From: JADFGZ01 sp965222345
GTDB lineage: Bacteria; Acidobacteriota; Terriglobia; 2-12-FULL-54-10
Assembly: GCA_965222345.1 (NCBI GenBank)
Contig: CBDCTS010000002.1
Coordinates: forward strand, 124,001-188,000
Direction of reading: 5' to 3'
DNA length: 64,000 nucleotides
Notes under the pieces: model-generated
What the model saw: only the letters and a program-made list of their open reading frames with translations
The model's database searches: none
Told to the model about the DNA's origin: nothing
Shown: positions 18,169-27,297 of the stretch, piece by piece
How the letters are laid out: the number at the start of each line of letters is the position of its first letter
How positions within the stretch are numbered: position 1 is the stretch's first letter
Made by a program: the position numbers and the translations under genes

Positions 18169-18672
18169 ATGAAGAACAAACTGGGAGCCGTATTTTCCAT
18201 CGCTGCCAGTCTTCTGACAGCCACAGGTTCGCTGTGGGCACACCACTCGGACGCGGTGTACGACCAGACTCGCTTAGTAAACATCAAGGGAACCATAACG
18301 AAGCACATGTTCGTCAATCCTCATCAAGTAATTCGTATGAAAGTGAAGGACGCCGACGGCAAAGTCACTTCATGGACGCTCATAGGCGCTGCAGTGAGTA
18401 GGAGTCGTAATGCGGGCTGGTCTCAAGATTCACTGAAGCCAGGGAACGCGGTGGATGTTTGGGGGTTTCAATACAGAGATGGCAGGCCGAACATGACTTG
18501 GATGCGGATGATGAAGGATGACGGGACTATGCTCCCCATAGCAGGAGCTAAAAACGACAAGTTGTACCGTTTTCTGGGAACCTACGGCAAAGACCAGCTT
18601 GCGAAAGAGGACTACGATTCGCTGAAAAAATCCATACTATGGATAGGTGATCCGGAGACGAAGCAGCGGTAA
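18169..18672 (+). CDS. DUF6152-like exported protein
   Basis: 167 residues. The signal peptide ends SLWAHHSD; the mature protein begins with the AHHS motif typical of DUF6152, continues with INPHQ-like FVNPHQVIRMKV and VTSWTLIG, and is a predicted small beta-barrel (OB-like). No biochemical function is known. AGGAGG is 7 nt before the ATG. It precedes a secreted 'GKPDLSG' family protein by 282 bp, an association that may be functional. Confidence 0.72.
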   Translation: MKNKLGAVFSIAASLLTATGSLWAHHSDAVYDQTRLVNIKGTITKHMFVNPHQVIRMKVKDADGKVTSWTLIGAAVSRSRNAGWSQDSLKPGNAVDVWGFQYRDGRPNMTWMRMMKDDGTMLPIAGAKNDKLYRFLGTYGKDQLAKEDYDSLKKSILWIGDPETKQR

Positions 18673-18954
18673 AGAAGAGTGATAGAGAGCCGGAGGAGTC
18701 ACTGGGGTGTGAAGCCCGTCTAAGCGTGGCGGCGGCCATACAGTGGACGTTGAGCAATACCTTCGAGAGTTGCAGATTGCAATGGCAGGAGACCGAGATG
18801 CCTTATCGAAGGGGCCGGGTTTTGCAGGCGTAAGTAATCCGATCTTTGACGTGCGTTATTCCGAACTCGTGGTGCGGTATGTGCATGTCTCGCCACTGAC
18901 GGAACGGCTTCCCTGCCGCATCACGCGGTATCGAAATAAGCAAGGAATTGAGAA

Positions 18955-19866
18955 ATGAAGAAACGCCTGATGGAATCCATCTGTTGGATGATCGTACTTG
19001 CCTTCTCGGGCGTTGTGTTCGCCCAGACCGAGGGAACTCAGACCATACCACGGACGGCGGAAGGAAAACCGGACCTGTCTGGAATATGGAAGACGGTTAG
19101 TGCGGAGGTAGGGCCGGTTCAAATGACGGAGTGGGGAGCTGCCAGATATAACTATAACAAACAGCCGAAGCGGGATCTTGTACGACCCGAACTGGACCCC
19201 ATCATGCACTGTTATCGGCCCGGTCTGGCTCGAATCGGTCCTCCTCTCCAGGTTCCCAGAAGCAGCATCCGGGTACGGTTTGAAGACGAGAGCGTTCCGC
19301 CCCCCGGGGTCGGCGTAGCCGATTTCGATGCGATCGAGATCCGTTACGCCCCTCGTAAGGTGTGGATGATCTACCAGTATAATCACGAGGTGCGCCAAAT
19401 CTTCACCGATGGGCGAGACCATCCCGAGGCCTTCGATGATGATCCCTTCACGAAATGGTGGAACGGACATTCGATTGGCAGTTGGGACGGAGACACGTTT
19501 GTTATAGACACGACCAACATTCGCAACGAAACATTGCTCAATAACAAGGGTCAAGAGCATAGGAAGTTGCAGGTTGTGGAACGCATCCGGCGTGTTGACG
19601 CTGAGACCTTGGAGATAGAAAGGACGCTCAGCGACCCGATCGCAATTGAAACCCCCTATACGTCACGTGCAACCCTCAAGTTGATGCCGCAAATGACGTT
19701 TCAAGAAAATGTGATCTGCGATCAATTTTACGTCAGAAAGGTTGGCTTCGGCTTCGGCGGCCTTTTGGGGATCAACGATCACCCTTGGCAATCGCCAGAG
19801 GAAGATCCCAATGCAGATTGGGGGGAAGACGGCGTGCCTGTTGTAAACCGCGGGCGGGCGGATTAA
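18955..19866 (+). CDS. Secreted protein of the 'TPDGKPDLSG' family, copy 1
   Basis: 303 residues: signal peptide (WMIVLAFSGVVFAQ), the N-terminal motif IPRTAEGKPDLSGIW, then MHCYRPGLARIGPP, YQYNHEVRQIFTDGRDHP, NGHSIGSWDGDTFVIDT and VERIRRVDAETLEIERTL. The paralogue at 26075-26950 aligns along the whole length. The family is common in Acidobacteria and some Proteobacteria, without assigned function; the fold is probably beta-rich and extracytoplasmic. AAGGA precedes the ATG by about 9 nt. No catalytic motif is recognised. Confidence 0.7.
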   Translation: MKKRLMESICWMIVLAFSGVVFAQTEGTQTIPRTAEGKPDLSGIWKTVSAEVGPVQMTEWGAARYNYNKQPKRDLVRPELDPIMHCYRPGLARIGPPLQVPRSSIRVRFEDESVPPPGVGVADFDAIEIRYAPRKVWMIYQYNHEVRQIFTDGRDHPEAFDDDPFTKWWNGHSIGSWDGDTFVIDTTNIRNETLLNNKGQEHRKLQVVERIRRVDAETLEIERTLSDPIAIETPYTSRATLKLMPQMTFQENVICDQFYVRKVGFGFGGLLGINDHPWQSPEEDPNADWGEDGVPVVNRGRAD

Positions 19867-19952
19867 GGTATTTTTGCTTCCGCGTTAAAATCTCTAATGG
19901 TCGGCAGCAGAGCTGTCAAGAGAAAAGCATAATTTTTTCTTCCCCCAAAACC

Positions 19953-20020
19953 GGTTTCACCGCCCCAGGCTGTGATGCAAACTCTCTCACTAGAATTGGT
20001 ATAAAAGATCGGCTTGGTCA
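19953..20020 (+). mobile_element. Solo terminal end of an IS3-like element (copy A)
   Basis: Positions 19971-20020 align without gaps to 23387-23436 and 51029-51078 (41 of 50 bases identical to the third). The third copy directly follows the 3' end of an IS3-type transposase and ends ...GGTCTGGTCA at the element boundary. Here no transposase is left: only the end remains, abutting the remnant of an MFS transporter gene. Confidence 0.6.
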
Positions 20021-20224
20021 CTGTCACCAGTTGTGTTGAGTTGCTCCCTCCTAACCTTGGGCTCCTGGACTTACCCTTTGCTGCTGACGGCAGGTTTCTA
20101 CTTTCTCAGCGCCTGCTTGTGGCTGGTAATTGATCCCGAGAAGACCATTGCCTTGCCCGATTCTGTTGAGGCAGAACTAGGATTAGCTGGAAAGGAGACT
20201 GAGCTGCCGGACCGGACGGATTGA
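20021..20224 (+). pseudogene. MFS transporter, C-terminal remnant
   Basis: About 55 residues (LGSWTYPLLLTAGFYFLSAC, then LWLVIDPEK) match the last membrane helix and cytoplasmic tail of major-facilitator transporters of the sugar-acid/anion-symporter type. The rest of the gene is missing, and the cut falls at the IS3-like end just upstream, so insertion followed by deletion is the likely cause. It has no translation start of its own worth accepting. Confidence 0.6.
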
Positions 20225-20474
20225 CGAGTGCACCTATGACCCTTCACTGTCAAATCAACAGGCTGGTCATCTCAGTTTATATTTGTACCGCATGGGGTAA
20301 CTGCGACTGCTTGCGGGAATTTTCGAGTCATCGGCGTTGAGGAAGCTGATCGCTGCCCCGTAGAAAGGCGTGCGAGGAGCCGCAAAATTCCGTTTTCGTC
20401 CCTGAAACGAAGGCTTGGTTTCACTTTGCATACTTCGCTCTGCGCCCAAATCAATACCAGGGAGGCAAAACCTG

Positions 20475-20681
20475 TTGAGAGTGGTTATCGATAAATTAGC
20501 GTGCGAGGGATATGGCAAGTGTGAGCGGATAGCGCCGGACCTCTTTAAGATGGATGATGAGGGTGTTGCATACGTGCTCATTGACGATGCCTTGAATCCA
20601 GAGCGCCTGGAAAGAGCGAAAGCAGCGGTCAAACTTTGCCCAGTCAAGGCGATTTTTTTAGTCGATATGACTTCGGGGTAG
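20475..20681 (+). CDS. Small [3Fe-4S]-type ferredoxin
   Basis: 68 residues. The cysteine pattern is C10-x5-C16 ... C55-Pro (LACEGYGKCERIAPDLF and KLCPVKAIF), with a Tyr-Gly where the second Cys of a [4Fe-4S] site would be, as in ferredoxins serving cytochromes P450 and some oxygenases. The start is a TTG at 20475 with GGGAGG 9 nt upstream. It is 7 bp ahead of a [2Fe-2S] ferredoxin gene and clearly co-transcribed. No P450 or oxygenase is present in the window, so the partner is unknown. Confidence 0.82.
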   Translation: MRVVIDKLACEGYGKCERIAPDLFKMDDEGVAYVLIDDALNPERLERAKAAVKLCPVKAIFLVDMTSG

Positions 20682-20688
20682 AACGGCA

Positions 20689-21126
20689 GTGAGTGATTTG
20701 ACGACGCCTTTTGAAAAACATGTGTTTGTTTGCACGTCGGGTGAGTATTGTCCAATGCTCGACGGCGATTCCAAGAAACTGCACAAGGCTTTCAAAGAGC
20801 AGGTTGCTAAAGCTGGGCTCAAGGGGAAGGTTCGCATCAACAAGAGCGGCTGCTTAGATCAATGCGGTCATGGCCCCAATGTGGTCGTCTACCCTGAAGG
20901 CGTCTGGTACTCTCATCTGACGCTAGAAGATGTGCCGGTAATCATCGAAGATCACCTGATCGGCGGTTGTCCTGTGGAGCGATTGCGGTATCACCCTCCC
21001 AAGAAGGGTTCAAACAAACTGGAGCGCGATCAGAATGAACGGCGGGTGGCAGGTCAGGTGGATGGTTGCCGTGCTGACTGGCCCATTATCCCCCACGATG
21101 ATCCGCACGCCGGCAACCCCGGTTGA
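20689..21126 (+). CDS. Thioredoxin-fold [2Fe-2S] ferredoxin
   Basis: 145 residues, GTG start. VFVCTSGEYCPMLDG with C15/C21 and NKSGCLDQCGHGPNVVVYPE with C55/C59 are the cluster ligands of the Shethna/NuoE-like ferredoxins; GVWYSHLTLEDVPVIIEDHL closes the fold by residue ~95. The last ~45 residues are polar, unlike the family, and may be an extension left by loss of the natural stop. It follows the [3Fe-4S] ferredoxin and precedes a secreted amidohydrolase by 83 bp. Confidence 0.82.
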   Translation: MSDLTTPFEKHVFVCTSGEYCPMLDGDSKKLHKAFKEQVAKAGLKGKVRINKSGCLDQCGHGPNVVVYPEGVWYSHLTLEDVPVIIEDHLIGGCPVERLRYHPPKKGSNKLERDQNERRVAGQVDGCRADWPIIPHDDPHAGNPG

Positions 21127-21209
21127 GAGTAGCAAGCGGGTTGTAAAAGAATAATTCTCGTGGGCAAGTCTGAATTGCCCGTGAGACAGAGGGTCAGGGA
21201 GGCAATCCT

Positions 21210-23033
21210 GTGGAAAAGATACAAAGATTGAAATCGTTCTCGATTTTGCTGTTTGCATTCACGGTCTGGCTTTGGCCTTTGCAGGTTGTGGAGGCTCAAA
21301 CTCCGAGCCAGACCGTCTTGGAAGAGCTGGCGGTCTACCCCAGTCTGATTGTTTATAACGCCAAGGTCTACACAATGGACGAGAACCTTTCTTCGCACCA
21401 AGCAATGGCGATCCGCGGAACCCGCATTTGGCAACTGGGAACCAATGACGCCATTCGGCGGTTGGCCGGTCCACAAACCAAGTTGATCGATGCAAAGGGC
21501 AGGGCGGTGCTCCCCGGCCTGATTGATGCCCACACCCATCCTCACCTTTGGGGGATGATGCATCTGGGATTCAAATATGATCCGCAATTGCAATGGCTCT
21601 ACGTTGAGGGGAGGAATCTGGAGGAAGTGAAGAGCAGGCTTGGCGAGTCAATCAGTAGGCGAATTCAGCAGGCAGGGCCCGACAAATGGGTGATCACATC
21701 GATCCCACCTGCTCTGCAGCAGGCCATTGCGGGAGGAGGAATCACTCGGGCCGATCTGGACCAGATAGCTCCTGATACTCCAGTAGCGGTCATGACGGGA
21801 ATTATAGGCAATACAGTAACCAACACAAAGGCCAAGCAGGAAATGGAACGAGTCCTGGGAATGGAGGTAAGTAGTCTTCGGATCTGGTATCTCGTGACTT
21901 ATGACATCATCCTGAAAGGAAAAACGGAGCAAGCATCTGACTTGATCGCACACGAGATGGAGGAACTACTGCCTTTCGGCGTTACTACAATCAGCTCTCA
22001 CATCGAAAGTCCTCAGGTTTTGCGTTCTGCAAATTATCTGGATCGGCAGGGGAAGATGCCGGTTCGTTGGGCCTGGGTCCATCGTATTGGGTATTCTCTC
22101 GCGAAGGATCCTGCGGAGTTTTATTCGCTGCTAGGAGACTTTGTGGAGCAAGGAAGCGAGTACTTCTGGAATATTGGAGTCGGTCATGAGGGTTGGGATA
22201 ACGTTCCCTGCACCTCGGCCGTTCCCCGAACCGAAGAGCTTCGCGATGTGCAGCGCCGGGCTGCCCAAAACTGCGAAATCACTCCAGGAACTCGCGGCTA
22301 CGATGGACATTTGGCAGCGGCGCGCTCCGGGTTGAGGCTGGCTAATTTGCATGCCAGTTCAGACCGAGGTCTCGACGCTGCGATTCAGATTGCCGATCAG
22401 CTAATCCGCGAACAGGTCATGACTCTGGAGGAGATCAAGCAACAGGGGTGGGGGTTCGATCACGGAACCATGGTCCGACCTGAGCAAGCTGCTTTGGCTG
22501 CCAAGTACGGTTTTTGGATGAACTTCGAGGCAAGATCTATCACGAGAGAGGAGACGGTACTCCAAAACTACGGACCGGATTATCTGCCCTGGGTGAGCCC
22601 TGTCAAGACTTGGTTGGATGCTGGCGCGCGGTTTTTCCTTCAGACGGATTCGCATCTCACATTGGGTCAACTATCCGAGGAGTTAATGCAAGACAAAATG
22701 ATCGGCAAGGCTTTGTGGGGAAGCTGGCCCCACGAATGGCGCAACACGATTTGGCCCTGGCTGGGAGCTTGGATAACTCGGGAAATTAACGGCAAGGTTT
22801 TTAGCCCCCAAAAGAAGCTGGATCGGACCACGGTGATGAAAGCCTGGACCAATTGGCCTGCGGAATACTTGCTCCGGCCCAACGATCTGGGGTCGCTCGA
22901 ACCTGGAAAGCTGGCAGACTTCATCGTGATCGATAAGGATTATTTCTCAGTGCCGGAAACGGAAATCAACAACCTCAAGACATTGATGACAGCCGTAGGT
23001 GGACAGGTCAGATTCCAGGCTCCTGAATTCTAA
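21210..23033 (+). CDS. Exported YtcJ-type amidohydrolase, copy 1
   Basis: 607 residues. Signal peptide (ILLFAFTVWLWPLQVVEA), small beta domain with VYNAKVYTMDENLSSHQA and LGTNDAIRRLAGPQTK, then the TIM barrel with the metal motif DAHTHPH and later metal/catalytic histidines in LHASSDRGLDA and WGFDHGTMVRPEQ, and the closing EPGKLADFIVIDKDYF. YtcJ-type enzymes hydrolyse C-N bonds of amides; the substrate is unknown. The GTG start has AGGGAGG 7 nt upstream. It is one of four exported paralogues in the window, and the most divergent. Confidence 0.85.
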   Translation: MEKIQRLKSFSILLFAFTVWLWPLQVVEAQTPSQTVLEELAVYPSLIVYNAKVYTMDENLSSHQAMAIRGTRIWQLGTNDAIRRLAGPQTKLIDAKGRAVLPGLIDAHTHPHLWGMMHLGFKYDPQLQWLYVEGRNLEEVKSRLGESISRRIQQAGPDKWVITSIPPALQQAIAGGGITRADLDQIAPDTPVAVMTGIIGNTVTNTKAKQEMERVLGMEVSSLRIWYLVTYDIILKGKTEQASDLIAHEMEELLPFGVTTISSHIESPQVLRSANYLDRQGKMPVRWAWVHRIGYSLAKDPAEFYSLLGDFVEQGSEYFWNIGVGHEGWDNVPCTSAVPRTEELRDVQRRAAQNCEITPGTRGYDGHLAAARSGLRLANLHASSDRGLDAAIQIADQLIREQVMTLEEIKQQGWGFDHGTMVRPEQAALAAKYGFWMNFEARSITREETVLQNYGPDYLPWVSPVKTWLDAGARFFLQTDSHLTLGQLSEELMQDKMIGKALWGSWPHEWRNTIWPWLGAWITREINGKVFSPQKKLDRTTVMKAWTNWPAEYLLRPNDLGSLEPGKLADFIVIDKDYFSVPETEINNLKTLMTAVGGQVRFQAPEF

Positions 23034-23315
23034 ATCAAGTTGTATGGGGGAACCGGTGATGAGCACAATAAGAGCACAATAAAAGGACACGTTTCGGGTA
23101 GCTGTCAGCGGTCTCACTGAAATTTCTTCCCGCCGGCACAGCGCCGGAGGCGCTTAAGAACATAGCCCGGAGCGCAAGCCCTGGGAAGCATGGGTTCCCG
23201 CGCAGCAAACTCCGGGAGAGGCAAAAGAAAGAACTCCATCGGAACGCAAAAGCGGGGATTCTGTCGCCTCTTCGGGGATAGCTTGTTGCTTGCTTTGCGG
23301 CCACACGTTGCGCTC

Positions 23316-23349
23316 GGCTATAGGCCCCCAGTGCCGGGGGCATATAGCC
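23316..23349. repeat. Strong GC-rich hairpin
   Basis: GGCTATAGGCCCCC (23316-23329) pairs with GGGGGCATATAGCC (23336-23349) in 13 of 14 positions around a 6-nt loop, with no T-tract on either side. It lies in the 700-bp non-coding stretch 23034-23730, where a second short hairpin (AGCGCC-GGA-GGCGCT, 23140-23154) also occurs. It looks like a REP/MITE-type palindrome rather than a terminator. Confidence 0.55.
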
Positions 23350-23370
23350 CTCTCCTGCCAATGAAATCAC

Positions 23371-23436
23371 TTTCACAGCCCTGGGCTGTGATGAGGACTC
23401 TCTCACAAAGACTGTTACGAAAGATCGGTCTGGTCA
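23371..23436 (+). mobile_element. Solo terminal end of an IS3-like element (copy B)
   Basis: Same 50-bp end as at 19971-20020 and 51029-51078 (40 of 50 identical to the latter), terminating in GATCGGTCTGGTCA at 23436. Similarity to copy A continues about 16 bp further left. No transposase remains nearby. Confidence 0.55.
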
Positions 23437-23730
23437 GGGTCTTCGGAATTTAATCTTTCGGCCACTACATACGGAACAACTGCCTGGTTGATCAGCCTGA
23501 ATGGAAATGTCCGCTGTGATTAGTCCGGTGTAATGGCGCAGGGGCGACTAATCCTGTCCTTTTCCATGAAGTTCTTTCTCTGGAGTTGGTATAGAGTTAC
23601 TACGATGGGGCAGTGCGTTGTTGGTTGGGGTTTGGATTCAGAACGTTCCAAGGGAGCAGTTGCCATCCAGGGCTGCCCGATGCCCCGATCCACATATGCA
23701 TTCCAAGTCAGAGTGAGGTAGATTGTTCGG

Positions 23731-25953
23731 ATGCGGCAATTGAAGACAATCCTGCCAATGGCAGTATCAACATTTGCGCTTGCAGGTATTCTGATGGCTG
23801 CTCCGCAGCAGGCAGAGCAGCCAAGGGTAGCCGGACAGACGGCAATTGCCGCCGAAGTGATCGCGCGGCCGCGGCCGTTCGCGACGGCGTGGCGAGCCGA
23901 GCAGGCAATCACAATCGACGGAATACTGGACGAGCCGGTTTGGCAGCAAGCCGAGCCGCTGACAGGGTTCGTGCAGGCCGAACCACTGGAAGGCCAGCCG
24001 GCGAGCGAACGCACGGTGGTCCGCCTGCTGTACGACGACGAGGCGGTCTATGTGGGTGTGATGCTGGAATCTAGCGATTCGGGGCAGATCATCGTCACCG
24101 ACACGAGCCGCGACGCGAACTTGGCCCAGATGGATTCCTTTGAAGTGATTTTCGATACCTTTCACGACCGGCAGAACGGGTTCGTCTTCGGGACGAACGC
24201 CGCCGGGGCGGAGTTCGACGCGCAGGTGAGGAGCCAGGGCGGTTTGGACGAGAGCTGGGACGCAAGCTGGGACGTAAGATCACAGCGGCTGGAGAATGGA
24301 TGGTGTGCGGAGTTTCGCATCCCGCTACGGACGCTGCGCTACGGGCCGTCGCCGCAGGTGTGGGGCATGAACTTAATGCGGAATATCCATCGACGGCGCG
24401 AGCGAGTCTACTGGGCGCCGCTGCCGCGGACCTACGATCTGAGCCGTCTTTCCTCAGCCGGAGTTCTGAGGGGGTTGGAGCTGCGGGCGCCGCAGAATTT
24501 CAAGGTGCTGCCGTACGTGACGGCCTCAGCCAACCGGAACTACACACCGGGGGCGGAGACGGTGCGGCGGGGGGAGTGGGGCGCGGACGCCAAGATCGGG
24601 CTGACCGGAAGCCTGAACCTAGACCTGACCTACAACACCGACTTCGCTCAGGTGGAGGTGGACGACGAGCAGATCAACCTGACGCGGTTCAACCTGCGCT
24701 TTCCGGAGAAGAGGCCGTTCTTTCTTGAGAATTCAGGGCTGTTTACGGTGGGACAGGGAAGGGACCTGGACTTGTTCTTCAGCAGGCGGATCGGGATCGG
24801 CGAGGGCGGCTCCCTGGTGCCGATCAAAGGCGGCGCGCGGCTGAGCGGCAAGGCCGGCGGGTTCAACGTGGGGGCGCTGAACATTCAGACGGAGCAGACA
24901 GGGAAGATAGCGGCAAATAATTTTTCGACCCTGCGGGTCAGCCGAGATCTGCCGAGCCGCTCGGTGCTGGGAGCGATCTTCGTGAACCGGACGGCGACCG
25001 GCGGATTGGCAGGGTCTGAGGACTGGAACCGGACCTACGGGCTCGACGGCAGGGTTGGGCTTGGCGAACGGCTGACGGTAAGCGGGTTTGCCGCGCGAAC
25101 GGCGACGCCGGGGCGCGAAGGGCGCCAGTATGCCTACAACGCCAGCTCGGAGTACGACGACGGCCAGCACCGCATCTTCTTCGACTACGGCCTGACGGGC
25201 AAGGATTTCAACCCGGAGGCCGGATTTGTCCGCAAGCCCGGAGGGTACCGGCGGATGCGGATGGGATGGTATGAAACGATGCGCCAGCACTACATCAGCG
25301 AAATGGGCTTCCGGGAGTTTCTGCCGCACATCAGCTACACGCGATTCGACTACCTGGACGGGGCGGGCATCCAGAACGCCGAGATGCACGTGGACAACCA
25401 CTTCGATTGGGAGAGCGGATACTTCCTCAGCCCGGCTCTGAACACGACCTGGGAGGGTCTGAAGGAGCCGTTTGAGGTGTATCCGGGGGTGGTGGTGCCG
25501 CCCGGGAACTATCGCAGCCCGCGGTTTACGCTGCGGATCAATACGGACCGCAGGAAGTGGCTCTTCGGGCGGGTGCAATGGGATATCGGCGGGTTTCTTT
25601 CAGGGAATCAGAACACGATCCTGCAACAGGTGATCGTGCGGCAGGGCGGAAAATTTGCGGTGGATGCCATGTGGGCGCGACGGGATATCGATCTGCCGCA
25701 AGGGGCGTTTGTAACGAACCTGGGCAACATGCGCGTGACTTACAACGTTACGCCGTCGATCTCCGCCCAGAGCCTGATCCAGTACAACGACCGGACCGAC
25801 CGGTGGTCCATGAATCTGCGGTTTCACTGGCTGGGAACGGCTGGCACGGGGTTCTTCGTGGTCTACAACGACACGGAGAGCCTGAATGGGATGGGGCCGG
25901 TGAACCGCGCCTTCATAGTCAAATACGTGCGGCAGTTCGACCTGCTGCACTGA
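23731..25953 (+). CDS. DUF5916 outer-membrane protein with CBM9-like N-terminal domain
   Basis: 740 residues. A signal peptide is followed (about 50-240) by a carbohydrate-binding-family-9-like domain: ITIDGILDEPVWQQAEPL, VRLLYDDEAVYVGV and DSFEVIFDTFHDRQNGFVF. The remainder is the DUF5916 region, LNLDLTYNTDFAQVEVDD, RFPEKRPFFLENSGLF, and a series of amphipathic strands ending in an outer-membrane barrel. Such proteins bind or import an extracellular ligand in Bacteroidetes and Acidobacteria; the ligand is unknown. A GAGGT lies 11 nt before the ATG. Base usage is visibly more GC-rich than in the neighbours. Confidence 0.85.
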   Translation: MRQLKTILPMAVSTFALAGILMAAPQQAEQPRVAGQTAIAAEVIARPRPFATAWRAEQAITIDGILDEPVWQQAEPLTGFVQAEPLEGQPASERTVVRLLYDDEAVYVGVMLESSDSGQIIVTDTSRDANLAQMDSFEVIFDTFHDRQNGFVFGTNAAGAEFDAQVRSQGGLDESWDASWDVRSQRLENGWCAEFRIPLRTLRYGPSPQVWGMNLMRNIHRRRERVYWAPLPRTYDLSRLSSAGVLRGLELRAPQNFKVLPYVTASANRNYTPGAETVRRGEWGADAKIGLTGSLNLDLTYNTDFAQVEVDDEQINLTRFNLRFPEKRPFFLENSGLFTVGQGRDLDLFFSRRIGIGEGGSLVPIKGGARLSGKAGGFNVGALNIQTEQTGKIAANNFSTLRVSRDLPSRSVLGAIFVNRTATGGLAGSEDWNRTYGLDGRVGLGERLTVSGFAARTATPGREGRQYAYNASSEYDDGQHRIFFDYGLTGKDFNPEAGFVRKPGGYRRMRMGWYETMRQHYISEMGFREFLPHISYTRFDYLDGAGIQNAEMHVDNHFDWESGYFLSPALNTTWEGLKEPFEVYPGVVVPPGNYRSPRFTLRINTDRRKWLFGRVQWDIGGFLSGNQNTILQQVIVRQGGKFAVDAMWARRDIDLPQGAFVTNLGNMRVTYNVTPSISAQSLIQYNDRTDRWSMNLRFHWLGTAGTGFFVVYNDTESLNGMGPVNRAFIVKYVRQFDLLH

Positions 25954-26074
25954 CGGGTCCGGCGCAGGTAAGTGACCCGGCCGGTCATTGCCCTGACGGC
26001 GTAAGAGTACCGCATAGCGGAGACGCCCGGGAAGCGAGATCGAATTGGAGGAAGAGAAACGGAGGAATATCAAC

Positions 26075-26950
26075 ATGAAGAACCGATGGATTTTTTGGAT
26101 GATCGTGCTGGTGTTCTCGACCGCTGCGGTTGCTCAAGAGGTTCCGCAGCAGAGTGCGTCGGATGCTAAGCCTGTACCGCGAACACCGGACGGAAAACCG
26201 GACCTGTCTGGAACTTGGTTTGGTGGGGGTGAGATGATCGGTGGGCAGATGGCGGGTCAAGTCGGTCCCCCAGGAACTATGGAGCTGACGAAGTGGGGGC
26301 GTGATAAATTCAGTTGGAACAGAGCCCCAGAGGCCGCCAACGCTCCAGGAGTGTATCGAGGGCAGCATGTACGACTCGACCAGGACCCACTGTATCACTG
26401 TTATCCGGCTGGTCTGGTGCGGCTCGGTCCTCCTCGCTTTATCATCGTCGGTGGCAGCGGCGCGGACCCAGCCTTGATCGAGATCCTTCAGACCCCGAAT
26501 AAGTTGATCCTTCTTTTCAACTACCAGCACGAGGTGCGCTACATCTATACGGATGGACGAGAACATCCCAAAAATCTTGAACTCACCTGGAACGGGCACT
26601 CGATTGGCCGCTGGGACGGAGACACGTTGGTGGTGGACACGATCGGGATACGTAACGAAAGCTGGCTTGACACTGGAGGTCATGAGCACAGCACTCAACT
26701 GCACGTTATGGAGCGCTTCCGGCGGGTTGATGCAGAAACCTTGGAGATAGAGCGAACGCTTACTGACCCGGTTGCATTGGCCAAGCCTTTTACAACAACC
26801 GTACACTTAAAATTGAGTCCGGACAAGGATATGGATGAAAATATAGACGGTGTATATGACTGCTCCCAGTTTATGATGCGAAAGCCTGCTTTCGGCGAGG
26901 GCATAGGAGGCGTTATGGGGATCAGCGAGCCGCCGGAGGGGGGATACTGA
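26075..26950 (+). CDS. Secreted protein of the 'TPDGKPDLSG' family, copy 2
   Basis: 291 residues: signal peptide (FWMIVLVFSTAAVAQ), VPRTPDGKPDLSGTW, YHCYPAGLVRLGPPRF, FNYQHEVRYIYTDGREHP, NGHSIGRWDGDTLVVDT and MERFRRVDAETLEIERTL. It is a full-length paralogue of 18955-19866, with a glycine-rich insertion after the first motif. GGAGG is 8 nt before the ATG at 26075; the frame is open ten codons further upstream. It follows the DUF5916 gene by ~120 bp in the same direction. Function is unknown. Confidence 0.7.
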   Translation: MKNRWIFWMIVLVFSTAAVAQEVPQQSASDAKPVPRTPDGKPDLSGTWFGGGEMIGGQMAGQVGPPGTMELTKWGRDKFSWNRAPEAANAPGVYRGQHVRLDQDPLYHCYPAGLVRLGPPRFIIVGGSGADPALIEILQTPNKLILLFNYQHEVRYIYTDGREHPKNLELTWNGHSIGRWDGDTLVVDTIGIRNESWLDTGGHEHSTQLHVMERFRRVDAETLEIERTLTDPVALAKPFTTTVHLKLSPDKDMDENIDGVYDCSQFMMRKPAFGEGIGGVMGISEPPEGGY

Positions 26951-27297
26951 AAGACATCAGGGCGTCTTTCCACTTATTGAGGTCGCCGGTCAAATTCAAA
27001 TTGTACTTGGAATTTGAAATTGGAAACGTGGGTTTCCTATGTTACTGCACTGAATATCAGTTTTCCCTGCTAATCCGGAATTAGTTTTTTGGCCCTCCGA
27101 CTCGTGAGTATAAACCCGTTGGCCTTCAACTGAGCACTTCCAGCCCAATATTTTCTCCGAGATACTGCCAGCGGCTTCCAGCCGCTCTTTCCGAGTCCCC
27201 AAAAACCCATCGCCTCGGCTTCCAGAACCAGCTTTTTCAGACACCCCTCCATTCCCGGGGGATATCGGAATCATTTTATTGGGTGCCGCAGGCTAGG
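26951..27297. other. Intergenic region next to IS1380
   Basis: No gene. It has two small hairpins: TTCAAATT/AATTTGAA (26995-27018) and GGAAAC/GTTTCC (27022-27037). The left end of the IS1380 element should be here but I could not match it to the right end. Confidence 0.4.
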
